DNA of 64,000 nt, from positions 57,756,109 through 57,820,108 of the forward strand of contig NW_027184085.1 in the NCBI RefSeq assembly GCF_041296385.1, given 5' to 3'. Numbering within the stretch: the stretch's first letter is position 1; each line of letters opens with the position of its first letter. Below are positions 12,681 to 25,690 of the stretch, piece by piece. Source of the DNA: Aphelocoma coerulescens (taxonomy: Eukaryota > Chordata > Aves > Passeriformes > Corvidae). A program made the position numbers and the translations under genes. The notes under the pieces are model-generated. The model saw nothing but the letters and a program-made list of their open reading frames with translations. It searched no databases and was not told where the DNA came from.

Positions 12681-15600
12681 GTAATTCTTCCTAAGTGGCC
12701 CCCACAGGGATTTGAGCCTCTGTGACTTAAACCCCTACCATTTCTTTTTGCATTTCCATGCTAAAGATTTTTGTTTTTTAATCTACCAGCCTTTTTCTTT
12801 CATGTTTCATGACAGTAGCCCCACCAAAATGGATCTCCAAGCAGAAGAGCTGCAAGTGATTCCTTATCCTCTGCCTTTTTCCCTCCACTAACTGCATTTG
12901 AAGTAAATAAGCCAGGAATAATGCCAGCAGAAAGGACTGATTTCCAGTTCTTCCTTAAAAATCCCTCACAAGTAAGATCCAGAATTTAATTACGGCCAAA
13001 AAAAGTCAAGAGCTGCACTTAGACCAGTTTTTATCCCATACTTCTATGCCAAGATGTCACTAAAACAACAGCTGCATGTTATAAATGGGACATGGGCTTT
13101 AAAATCTCCCTGCACTCAACCAAATAGTGAAGAAAGTCAGAGATTCTCCAGTCTTCAGATGGGTCTGAAAATACTTGAAGGCCTCCCATGTGCAGTCTGT
13201 CAATGCATCAGATGCCAAACATGTAAAACATCCACTGAGCCCTCTCCTGAGAACCTGGATTTATGTTCTGAAAGAGACCAAGCAAAGTCTTGGTGGGAGA
13301 AGCAGAGTGGCCACTTCGCAAGATCAACAGCACCTTTGTATTAATAATAAATGAAAGAATCTGTCACTGCCACATTGGTCTCTCCCTTTCTTCTGTCTGC
13401 CTCCTCTTTCTTCTCTTTCCTTTCCCATATTGTAATCTTCGTCTCTTATTTTTTTTTTTTTGGGTATTCTTTTTTTTAATTTTTGTACTAGCCCTTGACT
13501 TTGCTAATGTTTTCTTCTGTGGCAAACCTGCCAGTGCCAGCTTCATTCTTCATCCTCTTTCTCTTCCCTGCCAGTTTGCTTTCCCTCTCACTTCTCAGCA
13601 TGCTCGCCCTTTGTCTTCATTGCCCAGCTGTACTGTTTGAGCATTTTCTCTCTCCTTTCTAAGCCACTTATCTATTTCTGTCATATGGTCATGTCCCCAA
13701 ACAACTACACCTACCATTGATCTTTGTTGGGGGTACTCTGCAAGACACTTGTTTTATGCAGACCCATATCCAGATTTACTATTAAGTATATGTGAGTAAC
13801 TTGTAACTGGAAGCACTGTGTTGATCTTCTAATTTGCCCGTGTGAAAAACACTTCCAGTTCTCCTTCAGTATTTCTTCTACTTCTTCGGAATCATCTTCT
13901 AGATTTCTCTCAGCCTCTCTAGATACCACCACAGCCTGCAAGTTCTCTAGGCTCTCCCATCCTTCTCATTATTTTGTAGTCAGTTTTTGCTGCTGAAGAG
14001 AAGCAGAGGAGTTGAAGACAGAGCATGGGAGCCATTTCCAATTGCTGTCACCTGCTAAAGTCATCCTTCCTGTTGGTGGGAAGCAGGAGCAGCAGCCACA
14101 CCCCTCTTTGCAGCCTCATCAGGAGAACTGGGCAGCATGACAGTTTGACTAAGCACGAGGAGGGGACCTGAAAGGACGTCGGAGGAGAGATAAACAGGAA
14201 GATTTATGAAGAGGGAGGGGCCAAGATTACTATATGAGAAACCACCGAGTCTGCAGGGGAATAAAAGTGGCCACAAAAGGCTTCAGAAAATCAGAGAGCT
14301 GAGCTAAATGAACGGGCATATCCCTTTCTCATAGAAGGGGAAGCCCCATTAATCTTCTTGCTATAAGTGGATTTGAAATCATTATTATGGAGGACAATAG
14401 AGTTAATCGTTCACCCATTTTCTCCTTTGACATTGATCCCCGCGTATTGACCCCTTTCAGTACCTGCTTGAGTATTTTCTTTTTCTATATCTCCTCAGCT
14501 ATCTGTCTGCATATTAAACTGTGCAGCTCACCTCACATTCCCTAAGCTCAGAGGATTTCCTCGGCCCTTCCAAGTCCTGTATGATGCAAGCATGCCAGAC
14601 AAACATTTAGCCCTCAAATGTACTTATGTAGCCTCTTGTTTTCCCCTTGTGTGGCTCCGAAGGGTTATGAAAATAAGAGGCCAAACAAATTCGTGCCAGC
14701 AGTAATTCCAGCCCCACCCTGCAGAATGGGCAGACACCACATGGCCCAAGGAACAGCCAAATTTCATGATTACATTTAAATAAATGTTGACAGTTGAAAA
14801 GACTGCTGTTTCCCCCAGTTTTCACTCTCCTCATGTTCTTTCACTGCAGGGGGCTATCAGCACCTTGGCTAACTTGACTGCAGAATGACATGAGGAGACT
14901 TCACTCTGTAGGAACAAAAAGTTCCTTTGAAAACTTGAAAATACCCAAGTAACAAAGCAACGCTGGTAAACAGGATTTCAGCAAGGACCACAATGCTTAA
15001 TGATTTCGGGGCTTAAGAAAAGGCACAGATGAGGTGGGAAGAACGAACTGCTTTTCCAAATAGTTTTAGTTCAGTATTTGCCAAGAGCTGCAGGAGGGAG
15101 ACACAAACAGAAATATTAATAACAAGAAAATAAAGGATTTAGAACAATATTTCACTTAACTTTGTAGGCAGTTTGAGTATTTTGTTTGTTTGCTCTGCTT
15201 TTACTCTGTACTTGGCTGAGGGCACCTGTGTTATTATCTAGACACTTCAGACACGAATTTATAGTTGCCTTTTATTGAATTGTTCACAAGCTGTATGGAC
15301 AGCAGGTTTCTTGTAGTTCTTCTTATCCTTAGTTCTGCAGCAGACTTCTGCAGCAGAAGCTCTGCTTCTGGCTGTACGTGAACAGGAGTTTTTGGTGTTA
15401 CCATAACTAACAGGACCTTTCCTGAGCCTTTAGAAGAATGGAACTTTTGTTACCTGCTTCAGAAAAGAAAAGGAAGATATTGTATATACATGAAACCAGA
15501 CTTTTAAAGGAAATAATTAGGAAAAATTCAAGACTATTCTCAATCCTTTTTTTTTTCTGAAAATTGAGAATATGAGTCATTTGCTCAGCCATTTCACTTT

Positions 15601-18600
15601 AGTTTCACTGTGCTCTGTGATATGAATGCTGTCAATATAGATTAAAGAGGGCATATGAGGTTATTTTTGAAGAACATTGCATGGTCAAATAATTTAGAAA
15701 AGTTTACCTTATGATGATTGGAAATACAGCTGAAAATTTTGCAAATCCTGTCTCCATAGTTTGTTTTATATTTTTTGTTAATGGGAAATGCTGAATTTAT
15801 TTTTTAACTGTGTTACAAAAGAAACTTGAAGTGGAGCTTAGACCTCATTGAGAGCCTTCTTGAGGTTGCCTGTGTTACAAAGAACAAAAATATTAACAAC
15901 CACTTTGTGATACTTAGCTGTCAACTGTAAAAATGCTGTGACACATTTGCATTTTCACTGTCAGTATTTTTTTAGAGGTCAGAGTGGGGCTTATGCTTTT
16001 ATTCACTTGGCATCAGTTATAATATCAGTACAATACTATGATTTAAAGTTTTGAGTCTATTCATAAAACATGTGAGATCTTTGACTCCTAAAGATAGCGT
16101 ATCAGTTTGGCAGTTTTGGATACACACTCAAGCTAGATTACTTGTATCATCCTTTCATACTTGTTTTTTCCTTTTCACCTCCCCTAATTTTCTTTGCAGG
16201 GATTGCCCGTAGCAGACTCTTCCAGATTTGCCTTCAAGATGTGTAAGGATGTTGTTAAAGGTAATAAGAGAGCAATCGAATCGTCTCAAGGTTTCATGGA
16301 CAACACAGTGCTGTTCAACTTTCTTATCCTCTTTGCAGGTGGCAAGACAGCAAACATCAAGAAATCAAGTGGCACAAGCATAAAATATTTCTCCATATAC
16401 TTCGCCCTTGACTATTTGCCAGTAATGGATCTGTACTACTGATTAATTGTGTCACAGAAGACAAGACAGTGCTGGCTCTGCAAGAACCTACCCAGTCTCC
16501 TTGGGTTATTATCTTTGGGCATAATGAAGTTTGTGCAGAGAGTAGCGTAGGCTTGGACTGGGATTATCTCAGTGGAGAGCCAGATTTATTGTCTCTGTGC
16601 AACACACACCAAACCAGTACTGTGGAACCCTCTGAAACTGCATGCAAGGGGCTCTTCTTTGCCAGCACAATGCCAGCAGTTTTTATGCACTTGTGCTCAT
16701 GCCACATCAAGCATCATCTGTCTCCTACTGTGCTGCAGAGTACTCTGGATTCTTAGAAAGCTTGTTAGCTCTGTTGAAATGTGGTGCACTTAGAGATCAG
16801 TTAAGGTCGGATGCTGTGCATGAATGAGTGCACTCCTCCTCCAGTTTGGAGTGTCAGGGGGGTACCGTGAAGGAATACTCCTAGGTCTGGCTAATCTTGT
16901 GAGAACTGGTTCCATGACTGCTCCTGGTACTTGCATCATCCATGTTTTTCTGCTATGTTTGTTTCTTTCCATCAGATAATGGAGAATTCACTGTAATTAT
17001 TTTTGGCTGGAGTACTGCTGTTAAAAACTATTTCAAAGTGGTGTAATGCAGAATGGGCTCATACCAGAGTATGGTTCCTTTGTTTAGAGAAAATGGTGTC
17101 CCTGAAGGTCAGACTAAGAGGCCAGAAAACCCAGTAAAAATTAGCATGATGCAGGGAAAGGATTGAACCTACTTATCACATCAGTGTCCTAGCACAAGAA
17201 CTTAACCTACTGTGTTCAAAATGCATTGACAGCTACTGGGATGGAAGGACACTCCAGCCTGGAGGTGAACATGACTTGCTTCTGTGACAGAGCAGTGTCA
17301 GGCCAGGGGGTTTGAGAGCAGAGCCATATCAGTATTTACTGGTTTGCTGAGCAGGTAGTTTTACTTTGATTCAGAATGTTCAAACTATAACTCCCATGAC
17401 CTGAGGGAGGCACCAGATCTACATCCTGCATATCACTGAGTGCTCTGGACACTTCAGTAACGATTCAAAGCACTGCCAGTTGGCATTAACTGTCTCAAAA
17501 ACATGTGAACTACTTGCATGATTTCTTTCCTGGATGGGCAGTCTATATGCCTGTGGAAAGAAAAACAGAAAGAAAGAAACAAAAAAAAATCACTAAATGC
17601 AGTTGAACTGAAGAATACATACATTTTTGCTTTTTTTGTTCAACAGAACGTAAAAATACCTTTTTACACAATGCAGTTAATGTTTAAGTGGCATGGTGTG
17701 CATCACCTTGTTTCCCAAATGAATATCCCTGCCACTGTATTCTTAAGCCTGAATGTAACCACTTCTGCAATTACTGCTCGCAGGCCTCTCTAATATGCCA
17801 CAGAGAGTTAAATTTAGTTTTGCACATTTTGTGAACAAAGACAAAACCCCATCCTTTTCAAATTTCAGTCACTGGACTCTAGAAAGGTGCTTTGGAGGAG
17901 TTCTGTTTCAAAAGAATGTTACAAAAAATGTGAAAGCTTCTACACTGGCATAACATGAGAAGACCCTACAGAAATTGAAATGCCAGACTAGTGAGCTGGA
18001 ATTTGCCTGCGTTGCTAGCTGGGAAGGGAGCAGGGGGAAGAACAGCACACATTCCTACTCCAGAAGGAAAAACCTGGTTGTGACTCAGACAGGGGAGAAT
18101 TTTTTCCAAGAACAGTTCATCCTAGTGAAACTAAGACACTTGGGTCATGTTGCCAAGGTCATTGACATTTTTGTTTATCTGATCCTTAAAGGGAAATTAC
18201 CAAGTTAAAAGTCATGGGCTCTATCTTCCATAAGGCAAACCATTGCACTTCACCTGAGGCACTTAATGAATGGCACTGTGGGTTTCATGCTGTTTCTTAC
18301 GAGTTCCTTTCTCATGTTATTTCAGTCTTGTATTACATCCAGTTTTCATAATCTTTTCATGGTTGATTTCTTACTTTTCACAGTCTGGCTTTCCTATATG
18401 TAATCCTATAGCTTCATGGTCACAGACAGAATAGGGGAATGAAAACTTGCTTGAAATCAAAAACAGTGTAATGAACATGCTGCATTAGTGTCTAAAGCAA
18501 CACTGGACCATAACTTCCTGCCACTTTCTATCTCCTACCTCCTCCATTCCCAGTCAGGTCTTGTTAAATGTCCACTTTTCCCCCCTTTTATGTACTATCC

Positions 18601-21554
18601 CATAAAAAGCAGCTAAGCATCACAATTAAGCATTGCATTTATTAAATGCTGAGCCCATGACGTCCCTATAGAATAAGCTGCACAAAACCTCTCATCATTG
18701 CTTTTACAAAGGGCAGCTCCTTGTGGAGGCAAGAATTTGAAAATAACTTCTTACTCTAGATAATGCCATTTTTATTATCTCAGTGAGATGAGTTCCATCC
18801 ATAGTTTAAAACAGTGGGATTCAACTCAGTGCAGTATCAGTACTGAGCTCTTCTTAGTTGTCTTCTGAGTGGACAAGCAGTCCTTGCTGGCCAGTAAGGG
18901 AGGTGTAAGAGGAGTCCTAGATTCACTGGGTGTAAATTAGACCAAAGGCCAGCATTTCATTCTCCCTGTTGCTTCAGCATTTTGCAGGCGTACAGTGAGC
19001 CAACAGGCCACATTCAGCAGAATCCTGGGATCAAAAGTTATTTAACTTTTCAGTAAAAGCAGTGATCCTCACACACTCAAATAGGTGAGGTTTTAAGAGT
19101 AACTTCTCTTTCTGACAAGAATTCTCCACTTGTACCTTTTGTCTTTAATCACATACCCAAACTGTGAACTTGAGAGGGCATGTTTTCTCTCTGCTATGAC
19201 CAGGGTATGCAGGGACCTCTTTCTCATTTGAAACTTGTGGATGACGGTGATATAATGCGATTAGTAAAATATTAAATGGCTGTCAATAAGGGGTAACCTC
19301 CTGTGCAATTGTCTGTCTGACTAGATCTGTGAAATCTGATGTCCCTTTGATGAGGTTCTCTGGAAGTGTAATCCTCCCAGGCATCATAGGGGACCCTGGT
19401 ATATAAGAGTGTCAACAATACAAATGTATTCCATGTTATAAAAACAGATGAAAAGAGTTATTATTCTCAGTATCTTTGAGTCAGTTATCCTACAGAGTGC
19501 AGTGTGACAGCTCCTGGCAATACTCCTCAAGGAAAAGTTTTGTGTAGGTTATCACTTCATCTTCTCATCAAGAATAACGTCCAGATTTCCTCAACCACAT
19601 AAAGTCAGTCAGTCAGAAGCCACTGTCATTTTATGTCTGACCTCAGTATTGCTTAACAAAACATCTTCCTGTTTTGGAAAACACTTGTCTACTCAAAGTA
19701 CAAGCAGAGACCCTGGTAGTCCCTTCAAGCAGCCTCATTATGAAAAGAATACTCAAGAGAAATGTACTGAAGGTTCAATAACAAACACATTTAGAAAACA
19801 GCAACTAATCAGATGGGAAATCACATATTTCAGCACATTACTCTGTGCGAGGTTTTTTTGTTACAGAAGAATTACTAAATCAAACTGTTTATTATTAAGA
19901 GAAAGACTTCTTTCATAACTAACCGTTCTCCTTAATAAAATTACATATAAGATCTACACAAAATACAAACTCTTTCAGACTTCTTTGTCTACAAACAGCC
20001 TCTGCATATCCCTAAAAAATTCAATAAATTCTTGTTCGAATTTATTAGAAGGCCATATCCATTAAGCAGTCAATTTTTGTTGTTCCCCTGAGAGACTGCT
20101 TGCGGCAAATTTTACTGTATTTCCTTCCCTCCTGGTACTGACTTATAACAAAAGAAAAACATTTTTTCTCTGTTTAATGCATTTTCCAAAATTACATCAG
20201 TATCCAGCCACTTCAAACGATTTCTAACAAAGGCCTGGTCCAGCTGGGTAAACAAAATGATTTTACATATATTTCATTCTTCATTTTTTAACATTTTTAT
20301 TCTGAAATATTAAGGCAACACTTCTTGCCACTACTCAGATAAAGAATGAGTTACATATTTAAGCTGAGGTGTAGGTGCTTTTACTATCACAGTGAAAGTT
20401 AAGAAAAACATCCCAGTGTAATGAACTTGCAACCTCGCATGAAAATAGGGCATTAGTACGCAGCAAGAATATCTCTGGAACAATAAATTCTGACTGAAAA
20501 AAGAAAATAAACTTCTCATGCTGATACACCTGTCATAAAGATGAGAAGCATAAGATATCTGAGCTTGGTTTTTTTTTCAGCAGATTAAACACAGATCATT
20601 ACTAAAGTTGATGGACAGATTTCCTGAGTGCAAAACTATTCCCAAGCAAGTAGCAACACTGGCCGCCTACCCAGTGCCCCCTAAGATAAAACTATTTTCA
20701 TCCCCAGCTGTTGAGGGCACGCACTTTGAATATGCTTAGAATGAAGCTTTAAGCATAAACTTTTGTGTTTTGTTTTTTTTTAATTAAAAACATTAAATCC
20801 AAGGAAACAATCCCAGTATGAGCCATTCTTCTTTCTTTGGTGCTTTAAGAAGATTTTGTTTAAAGCTGCGTTGGATTTCATTTGATGTTAAGGAAAGGAA
20901 AGCCTATTCCTGAGGACAAGCTGAGTGGCAGGGTGGGCATGGGAAGAATGCTGCTGTTTATGGATAAGTTTCAGCATCTCTGGTTCTTTTTTTTGTCTTT
21001 TTTTTTTAAGGACATAAAAATAGCTGAAAATTAGTTGACAATAAAGAGGAGTTTTGAGTTACTACATAACCCTGAAATATTCTTCAAATCCAGCCTTTGC
21101 TTACATTATCATGATCTCAGTGGAGTCAAATTTTCTTGCAATGCTCTGCTATTGAGGAGAGAAAATTTAGGAAAAGGGACTCTTCCTGTACTAAATTTTA
21201 AACTGATGAATGCTCATAGATGCCAGAGTTATCCTGACTGCAGTATCTCACCACAGAAAGTCCATGGAGTCCAGTTTTTTGAAAGCTGCAATATACATCA
21301 GTAATTACTTGTTATATGAGGTAGCAATTAAGCATGTGTGTTTTCTTTATGTCAAGGTTTCATTTTTCCCCAGTGACATGTATTTTAGAGTATCAGAGAA
21401 ACTGGTGGCTGTGTAGCTGTTTCACAAGCTTGTGGCACAGGAATTCTGGATCTTGCTCCAGGGTGGTCTTCCTGCATAATCTTTACAGTCAAGGGTCATT
21501 CCTTGTCTAATGACAACTGCGACCTCTGCATGCCACAGTTACACAGTCATGCAT
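12681..21554. other. Intergenic stretch with one exon-like segment
   Basis: About 9 kb with no recognised gene. There is a pyrimidine-rich tract near 13375-13480 and one exon-like segment at 16200-16260, listed separately. No family-specific repeats were recognised. Confidence 0.45.
16200..16260 (+). other. Isolated exon-like segment, 61 nt
   Basis: A long pyrimidine tract (about 16160-16195) leads to TTTGCAG at 16193-16199. A 61-nt segment follows and ends at AAAG|GTAATA. Only one of its three frames is open: 20 codons in phase 0 reading GLPVADSSRFAFKMCKDVVK, leaving one base over. A second acceptor-like TTTGCAG|GTGGC occurs at about 16338. The product is not recognised. It may be an exon of a non-coding RNA, an unidentified gene, or a chance pair of splice-like signals. 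Confidence 0.2.
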
Positions 21555-22294
21555 TGTGGTGGGTTAGCTCTGGCTAGCAGCCAAATTCCCACCCAGCTGC
21601 TCACCACTCCCCTCCAGCAGGAAGGGAGAAAAAGTAGGTTGAGAAAGTTCATGGGTTGGAGATAAAGATAGGAGGTTACTTACCAGTTCCTGTCATGGGA
21701 AAACATACTTGGGGAAAATAAATTTCTTTTATTTCCAATTAAAATAGATCCAAATGATGAGATACAAAGACAATCAGAGAAACCACTCTCCTACCCTGCA
21801 TTCCAAGGCCCACGTTGACTCCTTCACTCCTGACTCCTCTATCCCACCCTGAGCTGCACAGCAGGGGCTGCAGTAAATACACAGCAGTTGTCTCTCTGCT
21901 GCTTCTTCCTCCTCACACTGTTCCTGTGCTCCTGTGTGGGTCCTCTTCATGGACTGCAGTTCTTCAGGATAAACCTATTCCAGCATGGGTTTTCCAGGGT
22001 CTTCAGGGAATTTCTGCTCTGCCGTGGAGGACCTCCTTCAGCTTGTCTGACATTTGTTTTTACCTAGTTCTGCTTCTCACTCTTTTTGTTCTTTCCTTCT
22101 CTTTTTACGGCATTTTCTGCCCTTTTTAAAATAACTGTTTCCAGACACACCAGCAGCATGGCTGAAGGGCTCAGCCATGTCCTGTGATGGATCCACTGGA
22201 GATGGCTTGAGCAGCTGTGGCCAGCATGGGGCAGCCCTGGTCTCCTCTTGCAGTGACCACTCCCAAACCTTGCTGTGGACACAGTACCAATATA
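21555..22294 (-). mobile_element. ERVL-like solo LTR, degraded
   Basis: The start (TGTGGTGGGTTAGCTCTGGC) and the internal succession (Pro/Ser-rich CT tracts, 'ggactgcagttcttcagga', 'catgggttttccagggtc', 'ggctcagccatgtcctg') match in order a widespread avian ERVL-type LTR as I remember it. On the minus strand a poly(A)-type signal (AATAAA) falls at about 21737-21743. The 5' boundary is clear and the 3' boundary near 22294 is approximate. No target-site duplication is evident. Several internal deletions relative to the remembered family suggest age. Family name not assigned. Confidence 0.55.
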
Positions 22295-24094
22295 GAGTAT
22301 TGTATTTCCTAATTGTGCAAAGAAGTGCCTGCCATAATACTTGTTTTGCTGGATCACTGTGTGCTGTGACATTATGCAAGGCAAAGTGACAAAAATTAGT
22401 GATTGGAATGTGGTGTTAGTGTTGAAAATTTGCAAAGATACTCTTTGCATTCTTTTTTTCCCAGCAGATTTCATTTCTCTGCATCCTACTCTCATCTTCC
22501 TGAAAACATTATGGAAAACATTACATCATAGATTGAACCAGGTGGGAAGATTAAACAGAAAGGAAATAGTGTATCTACAGCAATTTAATCATCTAAACAA
22601 AGATTTTCAGTCAGTTGTCTGTCTGTGTGCTTGTGTAAAAGAAGAGAGGGATGAAAAAAGGGAAATGGGGAGTGAGAGCATGAAGAGAAAGAACGTGGAC
22701 ATGAAGAAGGGGAACTTAAAGACATGCACACTCTACACATTATGAGGCATTTCAAACAGCCTCAGATGCAGTTATCTATGGCAAAAAAACTCCCATGCAT
22801 TGGTGCAGACTGAAGGAGTCTGACAGAGTGTTCACCTGCCTGTAACTTAGCCAGTAAATCTGTATCATACAAGATCCCTCCATTTTTCTACTGGAGTCCC
22901 AAAGCTGGGAGGAACGTAGAGTTAAGATAAAAAGGATTAATGGAGTAATAACAGCATTTTAGGCATGGAAAGTGATTTGTGTGTCAGATCTTGGCAGAAA
23001 AAAGCAATCTGTTGAGGACAGTGGTGGATAAAGCGTATTTGATCCAATCTCCTACAACACATTACAGAAAAATCAGCATCTGTTTAATATTACACCTATA
23101 ACAAATTTTAAAGAAAGGAATTCTGAAGGCGACTACAGAAACCACAGGTTTTAAAAGAAGTTCTGAACTCTTAGTGTCAGTAATCCTTCCTGTATCAGCC
23201 CTTTAATACTAAATAGTCTGAACTTTACACAAATTATGAGCAGTAAAATGCAGTGTATCATATGGGCAAGAAAACAGAAAAATCTACAATTGGGAATCTT
23301 CTGAAAGGTAAAAATTACATCTGCAATGTGAAGACATTGTGGCTGCACTAGATCCTGAAGTATGATGAAGTAAACAAGGAAGTGCTTTCACATTTAATTG
23401 CTTTTTGAAGCACTTTAATGTTTTCAGAGGAAGAGGTTTCCAGTTCTCATGTTTTCTAGGAGATTCTAGGAGATATTTATTTTTTCTTGTCTCCTTTTTT
23501 CTTGCCTTTTCAGAACTCAGTATTTCTCAAAACAGGAAAAGAGCAAAAAACACCAATAGGAGGAAATGAGAAAAATATATTTTTGAAAGAGAAAAAGAGG
23601 ATATGTATAGCCAATATGTCTCAAGAATGGTACAGTCCTAAAGAAACTTCTCTGACAGTTTCCTGCTGACCTGTGATTTGTATGGGGCCACTCAATGCAT
23701 ATATAAAATAAAGTCTTTCCAGTTTTTAGTACTTAGTAGCACACAAGGAGAGATGCAATGGATCAAGTACCAACTATTTAAAATCAGTTTTATAGAGTGC
23801 CTGCAGGTCAGGACAGGGTCAGATTGACTAAGCATTGAGAGGATGCTGTTTGAATTCTTCTAGAGTAGGAAAAGAATTTATATGGCTGTCAACCTTTTAA
23901 ATTTCATATCAATAGAGTTGCTGTTTGTCTGTTTTGCCAGAATGTTTACAATCAAAATAATTTCTGTATTAAAATACAGTAATGATTCCTTAGGTCAGGT
24001 TTTTTGTGCATTCAACTCTTGCTGAAACCATAACACAGAGGGTACATAGAAATAATTAAACTGCTAAGTAGTAGTTTTGCTTAGCAACTGAATT
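22295..24094. other. Intergenic stretch, nothing recognised
   Basis: AT-rich sequence with only short open frames and no recognised repeat or RNA gene. Confidence 0.45.
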
Positions 24095-24850
24095 ACTGTC
24101 TATTGTATAGAACGATCATGTAAGATTGGAAGGGAAGACCAAGGAGAGACCAACTTTCCTGGCAAAAACACAGTGTAGACAAGATGACCCAGAACCCTGT
24201 TCAGCCAAATTCCCCAATCATGTGGGGGAATTAATGACTTTCCTGGGGAGACTAATCCAATGGCTTATAGTTCTTATTGTGAAAAACTTTCCTCTAGTGC
24301 CTAAACTGAATATCCCCAGGAATAACTTGTACCCATTGCCCCTCATCTTTTCCATGGGACTCCTTGTGGAAGGGGAGTCTCAATTTTCTTTGTAGCCACC
24401 CTTTAAATACTGGAACATGGTGATTAGGTTTTCCCTAAGTCTCTTCCCATCTGGCAGGCTTCCTGGCTCTTTGCGTCCCTTCTCTGGACTCTCTCTAGCC
24501 TATCCATGTCTTTTGTTTTGTATGGCAGGGGTCAAAACTGAACACAGTGTTCCAGGTGTAGCCTTATAAGTGCTGAGCAGAGTGAGGTAATGACTCCTCT
24601 ATCTCTGCTGGTTGATGTCCTTGTTGATGCAGCCTGGCATCCCCCTGGCTTTCTCTGCCATAGCAGGACTGTTCACTGAGCCTGTCCAAGGACATCCAGG
24701 TCCCTTTCCACTGGGCTGCTCCTTAGCTGGGTAGATCGCAGCCCCGGCTGCACTCATGGATTATGTTTTCCCAGGTGCCAAACCTTACACTTGTATCTGT
24801 TGAACTCCATAAGGGTCTTGTTACCCCACTCTTCCAGCCTGTACAGATCT
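24095..24850 (-). mobile_element. CR1 LINE, minus strand, 3' portion (left part)
   Basis: This reads as the complement of a CR1 3' end running back into ORF2. Landmarks include 'gattggaagggaagacc', 'cttctctggactctctcta', 'ggtcaaaactgaacacagtg' and 'ttccaggtgtagcctta'. The reading breaks at 24850, after 'cagcctgtacagatct', and resumes at 25361 on the other side of a younger insertion. The copy has many mismatches and stops and is non-functional. Confidence 0.8.
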
Positions 24851-25360
24851 GGAGTGCTGTGTGCAGTTTTGGGCACCACAATACAGAAAAGCCATTGAGC
24901 TGTTAGAGAGTGTCCAAGGGAGGGCATGAGGATGGTGACGGGCCTTGAGGAGAAGCAGCATGAGGAATAGCTGAGGTCACTTGGTCTGTTCAGCCTGGAG
25001 GAGAGTGAGGGGAGACCTCATTGCAGTTACAACTTCCTTGTGAGGGGAAGAGGAGGGGCAGGCACTGATCTGGTCTTTCTGGCAGCCAGTGACAGGACCT
25101 GAGGGAATGGCATGAAGTTGTGTCAGGGGAGGTTTAGACTGGATATCAGGAAAAGGTTCTTCACCCAGCGGGTGACTGGGCAGTGAACAGGCTCCCCAGG
25201 AAAGTGGTCACAGCACCAGCCTGACAGAGTTCAAGAGGTGTTTGGACAATGCTCTCAGGCACATGGTGTGACTCTTGGGGTGTCCTGTGCAGGGCCAGGA
25301 GTTGGACTTCAATGATCCTGATGGGTCCCTTCCAGCTCAGCATGTTCTATGATTTTATGA
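24851..25360 (+). mobile_element. CR1 LINE 3' end inserted into an older CR1
   Basis: A plus-strand, 5'-truncated CR1 of about 510 bp. Landmarks are 'gcagttttgggcacc', 'cttggtctgttcagcctgg', 'tatcaggaaaaggttcttc' and the terminal 'gttctatgattttatga'. It interrupts the minus-strand CR1 that lies on both sides, so it arrived later. Its body closely resembles the CR1 copy at 33646-34135, which points to one subfamily. CR1 does not normally make clear target duplications, and none was seen. Confidence 0.85.
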
Positions 25361-25690
25361 GTCCTGAGGAGTGGCTCTTTCTTCCAAAGTGTCTACATCC
25401 CCACTCAGTTTAGAATCATCGGCAAACTTTATCAAGGTACACCTTATCCCATTTTTTGGGTGACTTACTGTCTTGGGGTGATTTTACAGAGCTATTAAAC
25501 TGAGCATTGGACCCAGTATTGATCCCTGGGGGAACCCACTTGAGCCAGGATTCCAGTTTTAAAAGGAACCATTTGCTACCACCCCCTTGGTGCATTCACA
25601 CAGTTCCCCACCCACCACATGGACCTCTTGTCTAGGCCATAACCTATCAGTCCTCCTCTCGGAGGAGGCTGTGGCAAACTCTATGATTTA
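25361..25690 (-). mobile_element. CR1 LINE, minus strand (right part of split copy)
   Basis: This continues the reverse-transcriptase-proximal part of the minus-strand CR1 interrupted at 24850. Landmarks are 'cagtttagaatcatcggca', 'gagctattaaactgagcat' and 'ttgatccctgggggaac'. The right end fades near 25690. Confidence 0.75.
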
